Positions 31,379 through 41,461 of a DNA stretch of 64,000 bases are shown here, in pieces. The notes under the pieces are model-generated. The model was not told where the DNA came from, ran no database searches, and saw only the letters and a program-made list of their open reading frames with translations. Source of the DNA: Polynucleobacter sp. Adler-ghost (GTDB lineage: Bacteria; Pseudomonadota; Gammaproteobacteria; Burkholderiales; Burkholderiaceae); contig NZ_CP061320.1 in assembly GCF_018688495.1 (NCBI RefSeq), forward strand, positions 1,894,586-1,958,585, written 5' to 3'. The translations under genes and the position numbers were made by a program. The stretch's first letter is position 1. Each line of letters opens with the position of its first letter.

Positions 31379-32287
31379 ATGTCATACACACTTACCGGAA
31401 AACTCGTTGTGGCGATTTCATCGCGAGCACTATTTGATTTTGAGGAAGAGAATCGCATCTTCGAATCCACCGATGACAGCGCCTATATGAAGCTGCAATT
31501 AGAGCGCCTATCTAAAGCTGCTCAAACAGGCGTTGCTTTTCCATTGGTAAAAAAGTTGCTAGCCTTTAATGAGGAGGGTGAGCAACGTGTCGAGGTGGTG
31601 ATTCTCTCTCGCAATGACCCGGTTAGTGGCTTACGCGTATTCCGCTCAGCCGAACATCATGGTCTTCATTTAGAGCGCGGTGTATTTACCAGAGGGCGTC
31701 CACCTTATCACTACTTGCGCTCTTTACATGCCAACCTATTTCTCTCTGCAAATGAAGATGATGTACGTGCCACAATTGATGCAGGCTTTCCTGCAGCTCG
31801 CGTCTATCCAGAATCTAGCAAAACTGCAGAATCACACCCCAATGAAATCCGTATTGCATTTGACGGAGATGCCGTTCTCTTTTCTGATGAAGCTGAACAA
31901 GTCTTTCAGAGTGAAGGCTTGGTAGCCTTTGTAGATCATGAAAGCAAAAAAGCTGCGATCCCTCTGCCGCCGGGCCCATTTAAACCTTTGTTAGAGGCAC
32001 TCCATCGATTGCAGCGCACCACTAGCGAGAAAGGGATGCGCATTCGTACTGCTTTAGTAACCGCTCGCTCTGCACCTGCACATGAGCGCGCTATTCGCAC
32101 ACTGATGGCCTGGGGTGTTGATGTTGATGAAGCCATGTTCCTTGGCGGACTTTCCAAAAGCGAATTCCTCCGTGAGTTCGAGCCAGACTTTTTCTTCGAT
32201 GATCAAACGGGTCACTGCCAATCTGCTGCTTCAGTAGCGCCGACTGGTCATGTGGTATCTGGCGTATCCAATAAGCCTAAAAACTAA
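31379..32287 (+). CDS. 5'-nucleotidase (cN-I-like)
   Basis: A 302-residue protein of the cytosolic 5'-nucleotidase family that in animals dephosphorylates AMP and IMP. Landmarks are LVVAISSRALFDFEEE at the N-terminus, FTRGRPPYHYLRSLHANLFLS, RIAFDGDAVLFSDE with the HAD-like DGD motif, and DFFFDDQTGHC near the end. Its stop overlaps the queF start by one base (TAATG). The link to queF may reflect shared transcription only. Confidence 0.88.
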   Translation: MSYTLTGKLVVAISSRALFDFEEENRIFESTDDSAYMKLQLERLSKAAQTGVAFPLVKKLLAFNEEGEQRVEVVILSRNDPVSGLRVFRSAEHHGLHLERGVFTRGRPPYHYLRSLHANLFLSANEDDVRATIDAGFPAARVYPESSKTAESHPNEIRIAFDGDAVLFSDEAEQVFQSEGLVAFVDHESKKAAIPLPPGPFKPLLEALHRLQRTTSEKGMRIRTALVTARSAPAHERAIRTLMAWGVDVDEAMFLGGLSKSEFLREFEPDFFFDDQTGHCQSAASVAPTGHVVSGVSNKPKN

Positions 32288-33114
32288 TGTCCACACTTTC
32301 GCTTGGTCAAGCAACACCCTACCCTGATCAATATGATCCAAGCTTACTATTCCCGATTGCCCGTTCCGAGAATCGCCTTAAGCTCGATATCAAACCAAAT
32401 CAAGCCTTGCCTTTTGTAGGCGTCGATATTTGGAACGCCTTTGAACTGAGCTGGCTAAATAAAAAAGGCAAGCCTCAGATTGCCTTAGCAGAATTTCAGG
32501 TTCCAGCCGATTCGCCGAACATGATTGAATCTAAATCATTTAAGCTCTACCTCAATAGCTTTAATAGCGCTCGCTTTGAAGATGAAGCGGAAGTTCGAGA
32601 ACGATTGATCACTGATTTATCCGCAGTGGCGGGCAGCAAGATTGCTACCCGAATTAATCCAACTGAAGCAGTTGCCAAAAAAGGAATGCAGGAGATGAGT
32701 GGCGTTCTGATGGACCGCCTGGATATCGAGATAGATCCAAACTTATCTGCAGACCCCACCTTGCTTGAAGTTAATGAATCTTTTGGACCAATCGAGCAAT
32801 GCCTGGTTTCCCATTTGCTCAAATCCAATTGCCCGGTAACCGGTCAACCAGATTGGGCTAGTGTGCAAATTCGTTATCAAGGCCGTCCGATTTTGGAAGA
32901 AGGCTTACTGCGCTATCTCATCGGCTTTCGGCAATTGGGTGAGTTTCACGAACATTGTGTTGAAACTATCTTCACCGATATCAAACGCCAGTGCAAACCA
33001 GAAAAGCTCTCTGTCTACGCGCGCTACACCCGACGTGGTGGGCTCGATATCAATCCCTTCCGCACTGATCATAATTCGCCTTGGCCGGAAAATATTCGCC
33101 ATGCAAGGCAGTAA
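32287..33114 (+). CDS. queF: NADPH-dependent 7-cyano-7-deazaguanine reductase (long form)
   Basis: Reduces preQ0 to preQ1 in queuosine synthesis. At 275 residues it is the long YqcD form with two T-fold halves. The QueF motif is ESKSFKLYLNSFN in the N-terminal half, and the catalytic Cys is in KSNCPVTGQPDWASVQI. FHEHCVETIF supplies substrate-binding residues, and the end is GGLDINPFRTD. It is coupled to the nucleotidase upstream by a one-base overlap and followed by a bidirectional terminator. Confidence 0.96.
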   Translation: MSTLSLGQATPYPDQYDPSLLFPIARSENRLKLDIKPNQALPFVGVDIWNAFELSWLNKKGKPQIALAEFQVPADSPNMIESKSFKLYLNSFNSARFEDEAEVRERLITDLSAVAGSKIATRINPTEAVAKKGMQEMSGVLMDRLDIEIDPNLSADPTLLEVNESFGPIEQCLVSHLLKSNCPVTGQPDWASVQIRYQGRPILEEGLLRYLIGFRQLGEFHEHCVETIFTDIKRQCKPEKLSVYARYTRRGGLDINPFRTDHNSPWPENIRHARQ

Positions 33115-33132
33115 CAAAAACAGCAGTAAAAC

Positions 33133-33158
33133 AAAAAGCCCTTCTTGAAGGGCTTTTT
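33133..33158. terminator. Bidirectional terminator between queF and ssb
   Basis: AAAAAGCCCTTC and GAAGGGCTTTTT form a near-perfect stem closed by a tiny loop (best drawn with CTTG). T5 follows on both strands, so it can end both the plus-strand queF transcript and the minus-strand ssb transcript. Confidence 0.88.
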
Positions 33159-33181
33159 ATCTTAGGCAAAAAACGCAATCC

Positions 33182-33637
33182 TTAAAACGGAATATCGTCA
33201 TCCATTGCGCCAAGGGATGCCGCATTAGACGATGCTGGCGCAGAATTCTCAACCGGCTTTGAGCGACTGTAACTTTCACCACCATCACCGCTGCCACCGA
33301 CTGGCTTGCCACCCAGCATTTGCATTGTTTCTGCAACGATCTCAGTGGAGTATTTTTCTTGGCCACTAGCATCAGTCCACTTACGTGTACGTAAACGACC
33401 TTCTACATAAACCTGTGAACCTTTTTTGAGATATTGACCAGCGATCTCTGCAAGTTTTCCAAAGAATGCAACACGGTGCCATTCTGTGGTTTCTTTCATT
33501 TCGCCAGACTGCTTATCTTTATAACGATCTGATGTCGCTACTGAAATATTAGTTACTGCGTCGCCACTTGGCATATAACGCGTTTCTGGATCACGTCCTA
33601 CATTACCTACGATGATGACCTTATTTACCGAAGCCAT
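33182..33637 (-). CDS. ssb: Single-stranded DNA-binding protein
   Basis: A 151-residue OB-fold protein forming tetramers on single-stranded DNA. The N-terminal part is [20 protein letters not shown], and the acidic tail that recruits partner proteins is intact (DDDIPF). The linker (about 110-145) is rich in Gly and Ser. GGAG sits 6 bases before the ATG. It lies next to an MFS gene and close to uvrA, the widespread ssb-MFS-uvrA neighbourhood of betaproteobacteria. Confidence 0.97.
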   Translation of the reverse strand: MASVNKVIIVGNVGRDPETRYMPSGDAVTNISVATSDRYKDKQSGEMKETTEWHRVAFFGKLAEIAGQYLKKGSQVYVEGRLRTRKWTDASGQEKYSTEIVAETMQMLGGKPVGGSGDGGESYSRSKPVENSAPASSNAASLGAMDDDIPF

Positions 33638-33718
33638 GCTGTCTCCCGAAGAAAAATAATACGATTAATTAAATCTGAAATGTAGCTAAAAAAATAAATG
33701 GAATCAGTAAAGCTACAA

Positions 33719-34903
33719 CTATGCCTTTGCAGTTAAATCCTTTGAATCCACTACTTTTGCAGGTAATTCGCGCATCGACCAAGCAATTATAAGCCAGCAC
33801 AAAAGCAATGCTGCACCCATGACAAAGACCGATAAATTACCATGGGCATCCATTAACCAACCCCCAATAGCGGCACCTGTAAAGAGGCCTATCGACTGGG
33901 TAGTGTTGTAAACGCCCAGAGCAGTTCCCTTGGATTCTTTTGCATAACGAGTTACTAATGAGGGTTGCAGCGCCTCCAGGAGGTTAAAGCCTACAAAGTA
34001 AACCAGCAGTGCCACTGCAATCAGCATCACGGATGAGGCTTGTGTAAAGATGATTTCAGCAATAATCAGAAGAACGATCGCTATTAATAAAACAATTCGT
34101 ATACGTTGTTTTTTCTCACCGTATATCAAGAGTGGAACCATAAACACAAAAGAGAGTAAGACGACTGAAAGATAAACTTGCCAGTGTGCACTCAGCGGAA
34201 ATCCCGCTTGCTCTAATAGGCGCGGCACTACTAAAAACATAGCCACTTGGGTGGCGTTTAAAACAAACACGCCCAGATTGAGGCGCATGAGCTCTGGGCG
34301 CAGAAATACCTGCTTCAGTGAATCTTGTTGTGCATACACTTCAGGCTTGTTATTTGGCAATACAAAATAAGCTACTAACATCGCTATGGCGCCTAAGATT
34401 GCCAATACTAAAAACATCCCGCTTAAGCTAATCATGCGATAAAGCGGGGCAGCAACAACCAGCGAAACAGCAAACGATAATGAAATACTTACGCCGACCA
34501 AGGCCATGGCTTGACTGCGCACTTGCTCCCGAGTGAGGTCAGCAACCCAAGCAGAGACTGCTGCAGAAATTGCTCCAGCGCCCATGATGCCCCTCCCAAT
34601 GGCGATCCAAAGCAAATCGTCCTTTGCTGCGCAAATCAATGCTCCGGCAACAAATAAGGACAGACCCCATAAAACGACTTTTTTTCGACCGATTCGATCA
34701 GAAAGCCTACCTAAAGGAATATGGAAGCAGGCCTGAACAATATTGAAAATGCCCAGTGTTAACCCTATTAGGAACGCTTGGTCGCCTCCAGGCAAGTCTT
34801 TGGCATGGATGCTAAAGACAGGCAAAAGCAGAAAAAGGCCTAGCATTCGGAGGCCAAAGATGCCTGCCAAGGCTAAAGCGGAGCGAAGTTCAGAAGGATT
34901 CAT
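33719..34903 (-). CDS. Major facilitator superfamily transporter
   Basis: A 394-residue integral membrane protein with about 12 helices. The MFS motif A loop is visible as GRLSDRIGRKKVV between helices 2 and 3. GIMGAGAISAAVSAWVADLT corresponds to helices 4-5, and GTALGVYNTTQSIGLFTGA to helix 11 of related drug-type exporters. The substrate is unknown. Its conserved place beside uvrA and ssb is positional only. It is divergent from uvrA with only 37 bp between start codons. Confidence 0.88.
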   Translation of the reverse strand: MNPSELRSALALAGIFGLRMLGLFLLLPVFSIHAKDLPGGDQAFLIGLTLGIFNIVQACFHIPLGRLSDRIGRKKVVLWGLSLFVAGALICAAKDDLLWIAIGRGIMGAGAISAAVSAWVADLTREQVRSQAMALVGVSISLSFAVSLVVAAPLYRMISLSGMFLVLAILGAIAMLVAYFVLPNNKPEVYAQQDSLKQVFLRPELMRLNLGVFVLNATQVAMFLVVPRLLEQAGFPLSAHWQVYLSVVLLSFVFMVPLLIYGEKKQRIRIVLLIAIVLLIIAEIIFTQASSVMLIAVALLVYFVGFNLLEALQPSLVTRYAKESKGTALGVYNTTQSIGLFTGAAIGGWLMDAHGNLSVFVMGAALLLCWLIIAWSMRELPAKVVDSKDLTAKA

Positions 34904-34940
34904 GGGAAAGAGCTATATTAACAAGTTACGCTAAAAAATC

Positions 34941-37829
34941 ATGAATAACGAAATCAAGATCCGCGGTGCCCGCACCCATAACCTCAAAAACATCAATCTA
35001 GATATCCCTAGAGAGAAATTGGTCGTTTTGACCGGCCTATCTGGCTCAGGCAAAAGCTCGTTGGCTTTTGACACTCTGTATGCCGAGGGTCAGCGTCGCT
35101 ATGTAGAGTCCTTATCTGCTTATGCCCGCCAATTTTTACAGCTGATGGAAAAGCCTGATGTTGATACGATTGAAGGGCTATCCCCAGCGATCTCAATTGA
35201 GCAAAAAGCGACTAGCCATAATCCGCGTTCGACCGTGGGTACGGTCACAGAAATTCATGATTACTTGCGTTTGTTATTCGCACGCGCCGGAACCCCGCAT
35301 TGCCCAGATCACGATCTTCCATTAGAAGCGCAAAGCGTCTCTCAGATGGTCGATACCGTTTTAGCTATGCCAGAAGACACTAAGCTCATGATCTTAGCTC
35401 CCGTGGTTAGCGAGCGTAAAGGTGAGTTCGTGGACTTATTCCAAGACCTTCAGGCGCAAGGTTTTGTCCGCTTTCGTGTGCGCTCTGGTGGAGGAACAAC
35501 CAATACAGCCAAGGCAGAGATCTTTGAAGTAGATCAATTGCCGGCATTAAAGAAGAATGACAAGCACTCAATTGAAGTGGTCGTAGATCGCATTAAAGTG
35601 CGTCCAGATATTCAGCAGCGTGTAGCAGAATCTTTTGAAACTGCTCTACGTCTTGCTGACGGCAAAGCCATGATCGTCAATATGGATACCGGCAAGGAGA
35701 TGATTTTCTCTAGTAAGTTTGCTTGCCCAATTTGCTCCTATTCATTACAAGAGCTTGAGCCGCGCCTCTTCTCTTTTAATAATCCGATGGGCGCATGTCC
35801 TACTTGTGATGGCTTAGGTCATCAATCCTTCTTTGATCCGAAGCGCATTGTTGCTCACCCTGATCTATCGCTAGCCTCTGGCGCAATTAAAGGTTGGGAT
35901 CGTCGTAATCAGTTTTACTTCAAGCTCTTACAAACACTCGCCAAGCATGGCGGGTTTGATGTCGAGAAACCCTTCGAGACCCTCAGCAAGAAACAACAAG
36001 ATTTGATTTTGTTTGGTTCTGGTGATGTCACCATTCCATTCGAATACATCAATGAACGTGGCAAAAATAGCGTTCGTCAACATGCCTTTGAAGGCATTGT
36101 TGCTAATTTTGAGCGCCGCTATCGCGAGACGGACTCGGCAACCGTTCGAGAAGAATTATCACGTTATCAAAATGTACAGACCTGCCCATCATGCAGTGGC
36201 AGTCGTTTGCGTAAAGAAGCGCGTTTTGTCAAAGTGGGTGATGGTAAGCAATCACGCGCAATTTATGAAATCAGCGCACTCCCCTTGAAAGAAGCCAAAG
36301 AATATTTTGAATCCTTAGAACTCAAAGGTGCTAAACGAGAAATCGCCGATAAGATTGTGAAAGAAATTGGTTCACGTCTACGATTCCTAAACGATGTCGG
36401 CTTAGACTACCTCTCACTAGAGCGCAGTGCAGATACCCTCTCTGGTGGTGAAGCTCAGCGTATTCGCCTGGCATCACAGATTGGCTCTGGCCTGACTGGT
36501 GTCATGTATGTATTGGATGAACCCTCCATTGGATTGCATCAGCGTGATAACGATAGACTCATCGGTACTCTGAAGCATTTACGTGACTTGGGTAATAGCG
36601 TTCTGGTGGTTGAGCATGATGAAGATATGATCCGCGCCTCTGACTATGTGATTGATATTGGTCCTGGTGCTGGAGTGCACGGCGGTGAAGTGGTAGCTGA
36701 AGGCACTCCTGCAGAAGTCGAAGCTAATCCAAAGTCTTTAACAGGCGCCTATTTATCAGGTCGGGAGTGGATCGCCGTTCCTGAAAAACGCATTCCAGTA
36801 AATGACAAGTTTTTAGAAATTATTGGCGCACGGGGCAACAACTTACAATCCGTTCACGCCAAGATTCCTGTCGGTTTATTAACCTGTGTCACTGGCGTAT
36901 CTGGCTCTGGAAAATCGACACTGATTAACGACACATTGCACCATGCGGTTGCGCAACACATCTATGGTTCAAATGCCGAACCAGCAGCGCATGATGCGAT
37001 TAAGGGCCTGGAAAATTTTGACAAGGTCATTAGCGTAGATCAATCTCCGATTGGTAGAACCCCACGCTCAAACCCAGCTACTTACACTGGATTATTCACA
37101 CCGATCAGAGAACTCTTTTGTGGTGTGCCTGCTGCACGCGAGCGTGGCTATGAAGCAGGACGCTTTTCTTTCAATGTGAAAGGTGGTCGTTGTGATGCCT
37201 GCGAAGGTGATGGCGTTATTAAAGTAGAAATGCATTTCTTACCGGACGTATACGTTCCTTGCGATGTCTGTCACGGCAAACGCTACAACCGCGAAACTTT
37301 AGACATTCGTTACAAAGGCAAGAATATCCATGAGGTGCTGTCGATGACCATCGAACAAGCCCATGAATTCTTTGAAGCCGTTCCAATCGTCAAGCGAAAA
37401 CTTAAAACCTTGCTCGATGTTGGATTAGGATATGTGAAGTTAGGCCAAAGTGCCACGACTTTGTCTGGTGGCGAGGCGCAACGCGTCAAACTTTCTTTAG
37501 AGCTTTCCAAACGCGATACCGGCAGGACACTCTACATCTTAGATGAGCCAACTACGGGCTTACATTTTCATGACATTCAGTTGTTACTGACTGTTCTTCA
37601 AACCCTCAAGAAACAAGGCAATACGATTGTCATTATTGAGCACAACTTAGATGTGATCAAGACGGCAGATTGGATTATTGACTTAGGCCCTAAGGGCGGT
37701 GCAGGTGGTGGGCAGATTATTGCTACTGGTACACCCGAAGAGGTTGCGAAGAATGAGGCTAGCTTTACCGGCCACTACTTGGCACCACTGCTAATTCGCA
37801 AACCAGCGCCTACTAAAAAGAAAAAGTAA
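34941..37829 (+). CDS. uvrA: Excinuclease ABC subunit A
   Basis: The damage-recognition ATPase of nucleotide excision repair, 962 residues with C-terminal tail APTKKKK. There are two ABC modules: Walker [20 protein letters not shown] and [18 protein letters not shown]; signatures [14 protein letters not shown] and [14 protein letters not shown]. Zinc fingers are CPICS...CPTCDGLG and CDACEGDG...[10 protein letters not shown]. It is complete and unremarkable. It converges on the CPA2 antiporter with a 24-bp gap in which I see no clear terminator. Confidence 0.98.
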   Translation: MNNEIKIRGARTHNLKNINLDIPREKLVVLTGLSGSGKSSLAFDTLYAEGQRRYVESLSAYARQFLQLMEKPDVDTIEGLSPAISIEQKATSHNPRSTVGTVTEIHDYLRLLFARAGTPHCPDHDLPLEAQSVSQMVDTVLAMPEDTKLMILAPVVSERKGEFVDLFQDLQAQGFVRFRVRSGGGTTNTAKAEIFEVDQLPALKKNDKHSIEVVVDRIKVRPDIQQRVAESFETALRLADGKAMIVNMDTGKEMIFSSKFACPICSYSLQELEPRLFSFNNPMGACPTCDGLGHQSFFDPKRIVAHPDLSLASGAIKGWDRRNQFYFKLLQTLAKHGGFDVEKPFETLSKKQQDLILFGSGDVTIPFEYINERGKNSVRQHAFEGIVANFERRYRETDSATVREELSRYQNVQTCPSCSGSRLRKEARFVKVGDGKQSRAIYEISALPLKEAKEYFESLELKGAKREIADKIVKEIGSRLRFLNDVGLDYLSLERSADTLSGGEAQRIRLASQIGSGLTGVMYVLDEPSIGLHQRDNDRLIGTLKHLRDLGNSVLVVEHDEDMIRASDYVIDIGPGAGVHGGEVVAEGTPAEVEANPKSLTGAYLSGREWIAVPEKRIPVNDKFLEIIGARGNNLQSVHAKIPVGLLTCVTGVSGSGKSTLINDTLHHAVAQHIYGSNAEPAAHDAIKGLENFDKVISVDQSPIGRTPRSNPATYTGLFTPIRELFCGVPAARERGYEAGRFSFNVKGGRCDACEGDGVIKVEMHFLPDVYVPCDVCHGKRYNRETLDIRYKGKNIHEVLSMTIEQAHEFFEAVPIVKRKLKTLLDVGLGYVKLGQSATTLSGGEAQRVKLSLELSKRDTGRTLYILDEPTTGLHFHDIQLLLTVLQTLKKQGNTIVIIEHNLDVIKTADWIIDLGPKGGAGGGQIIATGTPEEVAKNEASFTGHYLAPLLIRKPAPTKKKK

Positions 37830-37853
37830 TTCTACTGAGTCAGCTGAATGACG

Positions 37854-39836
37854 TCATCCGAGCAATTTAGATTCGGCTAAATCAGTCGCCTCTGAATTGC
37901 CTGACAGCACCAAAATATCGTTGGCTTGCAAACGCAAGTCTGGGGTGAGTGCCAATTTGACGTAGTCAGAGCCATCCACTTTTCGTCTGACTGCCTGGAC
38001 GCTTACACCTTCATTGTCAAGATGCAACTCTTCAAGCGTTTGTCCAATACTGGCTGACTCAGGCAATAAAGTAACTGAGTGCAAGCGCCATGATTCCTTG
38101 GTGTCCACCTCATCATTAACGCCGCGGAAGTAGCCGCGCAAAAGGCTGTAACGAGCTTCACGCGCGCCAGTAATGCGACGCACCACCTTACGCATAGGCA
38201 CACCCATGATCAGTAAGACGTGGGATGCCATCATCAAGCTACCTTCAATCAACTCTGGCACCACCTCGGTCGCCCCAGCTGCTTGTAACTTGGCCAAATC
38301 TGCATCATCTTTAGTGCGCACCAATACCGTCATACCAGGACGTAAGTGCTCGACTTGATGCAGTACTTTGAAGCTAGCTGGTGTATCTGCATAAGTAATT
38401 ACTACTGCCTTGGCTCTCGCCAACCCTGCTGCAACTAAATAATTTTCTCGACTAGCATCACCATAGACCACGTTATCTCCAGCAGCGGCAGCTTCCTTTA
38501 CGCGATCAGGATCCATATCTAATGCAATGTAAGGAATTTTTTCTTGATCGAGCATGCGGGCTAAGCTTTGGCCTGAACGACCAAAGCCACAAATGACCAC
38601 ATGATTTTCTGTGCGGACACTTTTTGCCGCAACACGTGTCAGTGCCAGCGATTGTAATAACCACTCATTGCTAGAAAAACGCATCGCGATACGATCGCTA
38701 TATTGAATTAAGAAAGGCGCACCAAACATCGACAGCAACATTGCCGCCAATACTGCCTGACTCAAAGCGGGATCAATTAAATCCAAACCATCAATTTGAT
38801 TTAAGAGTACGAAACCGAATTCACCAGCCTGCGCCAAACATAGACCCGTCCGAATAGAAATGCCAGGACTTGAACCGAAAGCACGGGACAATAAAGCAAT
38901 TAAGCCAAACTTAAAAATCAATGGGCCAATTAATAAGAGTGAAACCAGCATCCATTGTTGATAAATCACTTCAAAATCTAATAGCATGCCAACGGTAATA
39001 AAGAAAAGACCCAAGAGCACATCTTTGAATGGCTTAACGTCCTCCTCCACTTGATGGCGGTAGGGTGTTTCGGCAATTAACATCCCGGCCAAGAAAGCCC
39101 CTAAGGCTAGCGATAAGCCAAAGTGTTCAGTCAGTCCCGCCATCCCCAAAACAATCAATAGGAGGTTGAGCATGAACAATTCTTGAGACCGCAATTTGGC
39201 AACCAAACCGAACCAACGACTCATCAAGGTTTGGCCAATAACAAAAATAAGTACCAGAGCTACCGTGATCTTGATTGATGCTGCAGTCAGGGCTAAAAAT
39301 AGGTCTCCAGGATTCTTGCCAAGCGAGGGCAACAAAATCAACAGGAAAACTACCGCCAAGTCCTGAAAGAGCAAAATGCCGATGATGTTGCGCCCATGTT
39401 CTGTTTCAATTTCAGAGCGATCAGAAATGAGCTTGGTAACGATAGCTGTAGAGGACATCGCTAAGGCACCCCCCAGTGCAATAGCAGCCTGCCAAGAAAT
39501 AGGGTAAATCCAGTTCATCAGCAAACTGGCTGGGACCGCTAGGAGCATGGTCAAAATGACCTGGCTGCCGCCTAAGCCAAATACGATAGTCCGCATGGCT
39601 CGAAGCTTATGGAGGTTGAATTCCAGGCCAATTGAGAACATCAAGAAAACCACGCCAAATTCAGCTAAATACTTGACTGTGGCGGAATCATTGGCCAAAC
39701 CAAGGGCATGTGGCCCAATAAGGACGCCAATGGCTAGATAGCCCAAAATAGGGGGTAGCCCAAAATAGCGGAAAATAACCACTCCGGCCACTGCGGAGGC
39801 CAGCAAGATGAGAGTTAACTGAAGGACTGACGGCAT
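37854..39836 (-). CDS. CPA2 monovalent cation:proton antiporter with RCK domain (KefB/YbaL type)
   Basis: A 660-residue inner-membrane protein. The first ~390 residues hold about 12-13 helices of the Na+/H+ exchanger fold (FRYFGLPPILGYLAIGVLIG and LALGAFLAGMLIAETPYRHQ). The RCK/TrkA-N domain (about 400-515) has the nucleotide motif VICGFGRSGQSLARML, and a TrkA-C domain closes the protein. This layout resembles KefB/KefC and YbaL. Glutathione gating is not evident. Its start codon lies only 11 bp from that of divergent kdsD. Confidence 0.9.
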   Translation of the reverse strand: MPSVLQLTLILLASAVAGVVIFRYFGLPPILGYLAIGVLIGPHALGLANDSATVKYLAEFGVVFLMFSIGLEFNLHKLRAMRTIVFGLGGSQVILTMLLAVPASLLMNWIYPISWQAAIALGGALAMSSTAIVTKLISDRSEIETEHGRNIIGILLFQDLAVVFLLILLPSLGKNPGDLFLALTAASIKITVALVLIFVIGQTLMSRWFGLVAKLRSQELFMLNLLLIVLGMAGLTEHFGLSLALGAFLAGMLIAETPYRHQVEEDVKPFKDVLLGLFFITVGMLLDFEVIYQQWMLVSLLLIGPLIFKFGLIALLSRAFGSSPGISIRTGLCLAQAGEFGFVLLNQIDGLDLIDPALSQAVLAAMLLSMFGAPFLIQYSDRIAMRFSSNEWLLQSLALTRVAAKSVRTENHVVICGFGRSGQSLARMLDQEKIPYIALDMDPDRVKEAAAAGDNVVYGDASRENYLVAAGLARAKAVVITYADTPASFKVLHQVEHLRPGMTVLVRTKDDADLAKLQAAGATEVVPELIEGSLMMASHVLLIMGVPMRKVVRRITGAREARYSLLRGYFRGVNDEVDTKESWRLHSVTLLPESASIGQTLEELHLDNEGVSVQAVRRKVDGSDYVKLALTPDLRLQANDILVLSGNSEATDLAESKLLG

Positions 39837-39841
39837 ATACT
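39836..39841 (+). promoter_or_regulatory. Possible -10 element giving a leaderless kdsD transcript
   Basis: TATACT lies six bases before the kdsD ATG (39848), which would put the transcription start at or next to the A of ATG. No Shine-Dalgarno precedes the ATG. The -35 region is poor (TTAACT with 15 bp spacing). The element overlaps the start codon of the divergent antiporter gene. Confidence 0.35.
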
Positions 39842-39847
39842 CACCCC

Positions 39848-40840
39848 ATGATAGCTAAGACTCGTGACCGAACCCTAAAGCTTGCACGCGACACCCTCAC
39901 AATCGAGGCTGCAGCACTGCACACAATGCGCGATCGCCTTGAAGGTGCAGACGCTGATGCCCTTGTATTGGCAGTTGATCTGCTCCATTCTTGCAAAGGC
40001 CGCATCGTTGTCTCTGGAATTGGTAAATCAGGGCATATCGCTCGCAAGATTGCCGCCACATTTGCCTCTACAGGTTCCCCCGCTTTTTTTGTTCACCCCG
40101 CGGAAGCTAGTCATGGTGATCTAGGGATGGTGACTCGTGATGACGTCTTTGTTGCCCTCTCTAATTCCGGTGAGACTGATGAGCTACTGACTATCGTGCC
40201 GATAGTCAAGCGCACTGGAGCAAAACTCATTGCGCTAACTGGCGCACCAAACTCCTCTCTGGCAAAGCTAGCGGATGCCCATTTAGATACCAGTGTTGAG
40301 AAGGAAGCTTGCCCGCTTAATCTTGCCCCAACCACCAGCACAACTGCAGCCCTCGCTATGGGTGATGCCCTTGCTGTTGCCCTTCTGGATGCTCGTGGCT
40401 TTCAGGCTGAAGATTTTCAGCGCTCACACCCAGGCGGCCGCTTGGGTCGCAAACAGCTCATGCATGTCAGCGAAGTCATGCGTAGCTTTGATGAGACTCC
40501 TAAGATTGCAATCTCCGCTTCCTTACAAGATGCCTTACTCGAGATGACTGCCAAGCGTATGGGTATGGTGGTTACTCTAGATAAAGCAAATAAAGTTGCC
40601 GGCATCTTTACAGATGGTGACTTACGTCGCTTGCTTGAGAAAAGCACCAATTTAGATGGTCTCACTTTAGAAAAAGCAATTACTTCGGCGCCGCGCACAA
40701 TTCCGCCCGAGTTATTAGCAGAAGAGGCTATCGAGATGATGGAAAAGCATCGCATCAATCATTTAGTTGTAACTGATACTGCAGGAGCATTACTTGGGGC
40801 ACTCAACCTCCATGATTTATTTGCTGCCAAAGTCATTTAA
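39848..40840 (+). CDS. kdsD: Arabinose-5-phosphate isomerase (KpsF/GutQ family)
   Basis: Converts ribulose-5-phosphate to arabinose-5-phosphate, the first step toward Kdo. It has 330 residues: an SIS domain (about 30-190) with VVSGIGKSGHIARKIAATF, SNSGETDELL and the metal/His region, then two CBS domains (about 208-330) with GIFTDGDLRR and INHLVVTD. The linker SHPGGRLGRK is typical. It starts the Kdo/LPS-export cluster; kdsC follows 36 bp later. Confidence 0.96.
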   Translation: MIAKTRDRTLKLARDTLTIEAAALHTMRDRLEGADADALVLAVDLLHSCKGRIVVSGIGKSGHIARKIAATFASTGSPAFFVHPAEASHGDLGMVTRDDVFVALSNSGETDELLTIVPIVKRTGAKLIALTGAPNSSLAKLADAHLDTSVEKEACPLNLAPTTSTTAALAMGDALAVALLDARGFQAEDFQRSHPGGRLGRKQLMHVSEVMRSFDETPKIAISASLQDALLEMTAKRMGMVVTLDKANKVAGIFTDGDLRRLLEKSTNLDGLTLEKAITSAPRTIPPELLAEEAIEMMEKHRINHLVVTDTAGALLGALNLHDLFAAKVI

Positions 40841-40876
40841 GCCTTCCACTTTTTTATTCATGATTGACCCACTCAC

Positions 40877-41449
40877 ATGCCAACCGCCTTTCACGCTCAC
40901 AACACCAATCCTTTGAGTCAATATCCACAGGCCTGGGATCGTGCTGGGACGGTCAAGCTTCTCGTCCTAGATGTTGATGGTGTTTTGACCAATGGCCAAG
41001 TTTTTATTGGTGAAAATGGCAAAGAGTCCCTGAAGGCTTTTGATATTCAGGATGGCTTGGGAATCAAGTTATTAGAAAAAATAGCTATCCCGACAGCGAT
41101 CATTACGGGACGTAGCTCCAAAATGGTTTTGGCTCGTTGCGATGAGCTCGGCATCAAGCACGTACACATGGGCGTTGAAAATAAAGCTGCAGCCCTAGAA
41201 AAGATTTTGCAATCACTTGGACTGAAGTCATCCGACTGCGCTGTTATGGGTGATGACTGGCCTGATTTTCAAATGATGAAGGCTGCAGGCTTCAAGATAT
41301 GCCCAGCACAAGGGCATGACGCTGTGAAAGAAATAGCTCACTTTGTCACCACTCGATCTGGTGGTAGTGGCGCGGTACGTGAAGTCTGTGATCTGATCTT
41401 GAAGGCGCAAAATCGTTATGAGGAATTACTCGCTCAGGCGCGCGCTTAA
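40877..41449 (+). CDS. kdsC: 3-deoxy-D-manno-octulosonate 8-phosphate phosphatase
   Basis: A 190-residue HAD phosphatase releasing Kdo from Kdo-8-phosphate. HAD motif I is LLVLDVDGVLTNG, motif II is ITGRSS, and motif IV is CAVMGDDWPDFQMM. The short cap-less form and the KDIQDGLGIKL-like segment (AFDIQDGLGIKLL) match KdsC. A roughly 25-residue N-terminal extension precedes the domain; no better start is evident. lptC begins 12 bp downstream. Confidence 0.95.
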   Translation: MPTAFHAHNTNPLSQYPQAWDRAGTVKLLVLDVDGVLTNGQVFIGENGKESLKAFDIQDGLGIKLLEKIAIPTAIITGRSSKMVLARCDELGIKHVHMGVENKAAALEKILQSLGLKSSDCAVMGDDWPDFQMMKAAGFKICPAQGHDAVKEIAHFVTTRSGGSGAVREVCDLILKAQNRYEELLAQARA

Positions 41450-41461
41450 GGTCAACTTGCA

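Noticed and set aside
33681..33717. TGTAGCT / AGCTACA inverted repeat between the MFS gene and ssb
   Set aside because: The stem is 7 bp with a 23-base AT-rich loop and no T-run follows in either direction, so it is not a convincing terminator or operator.
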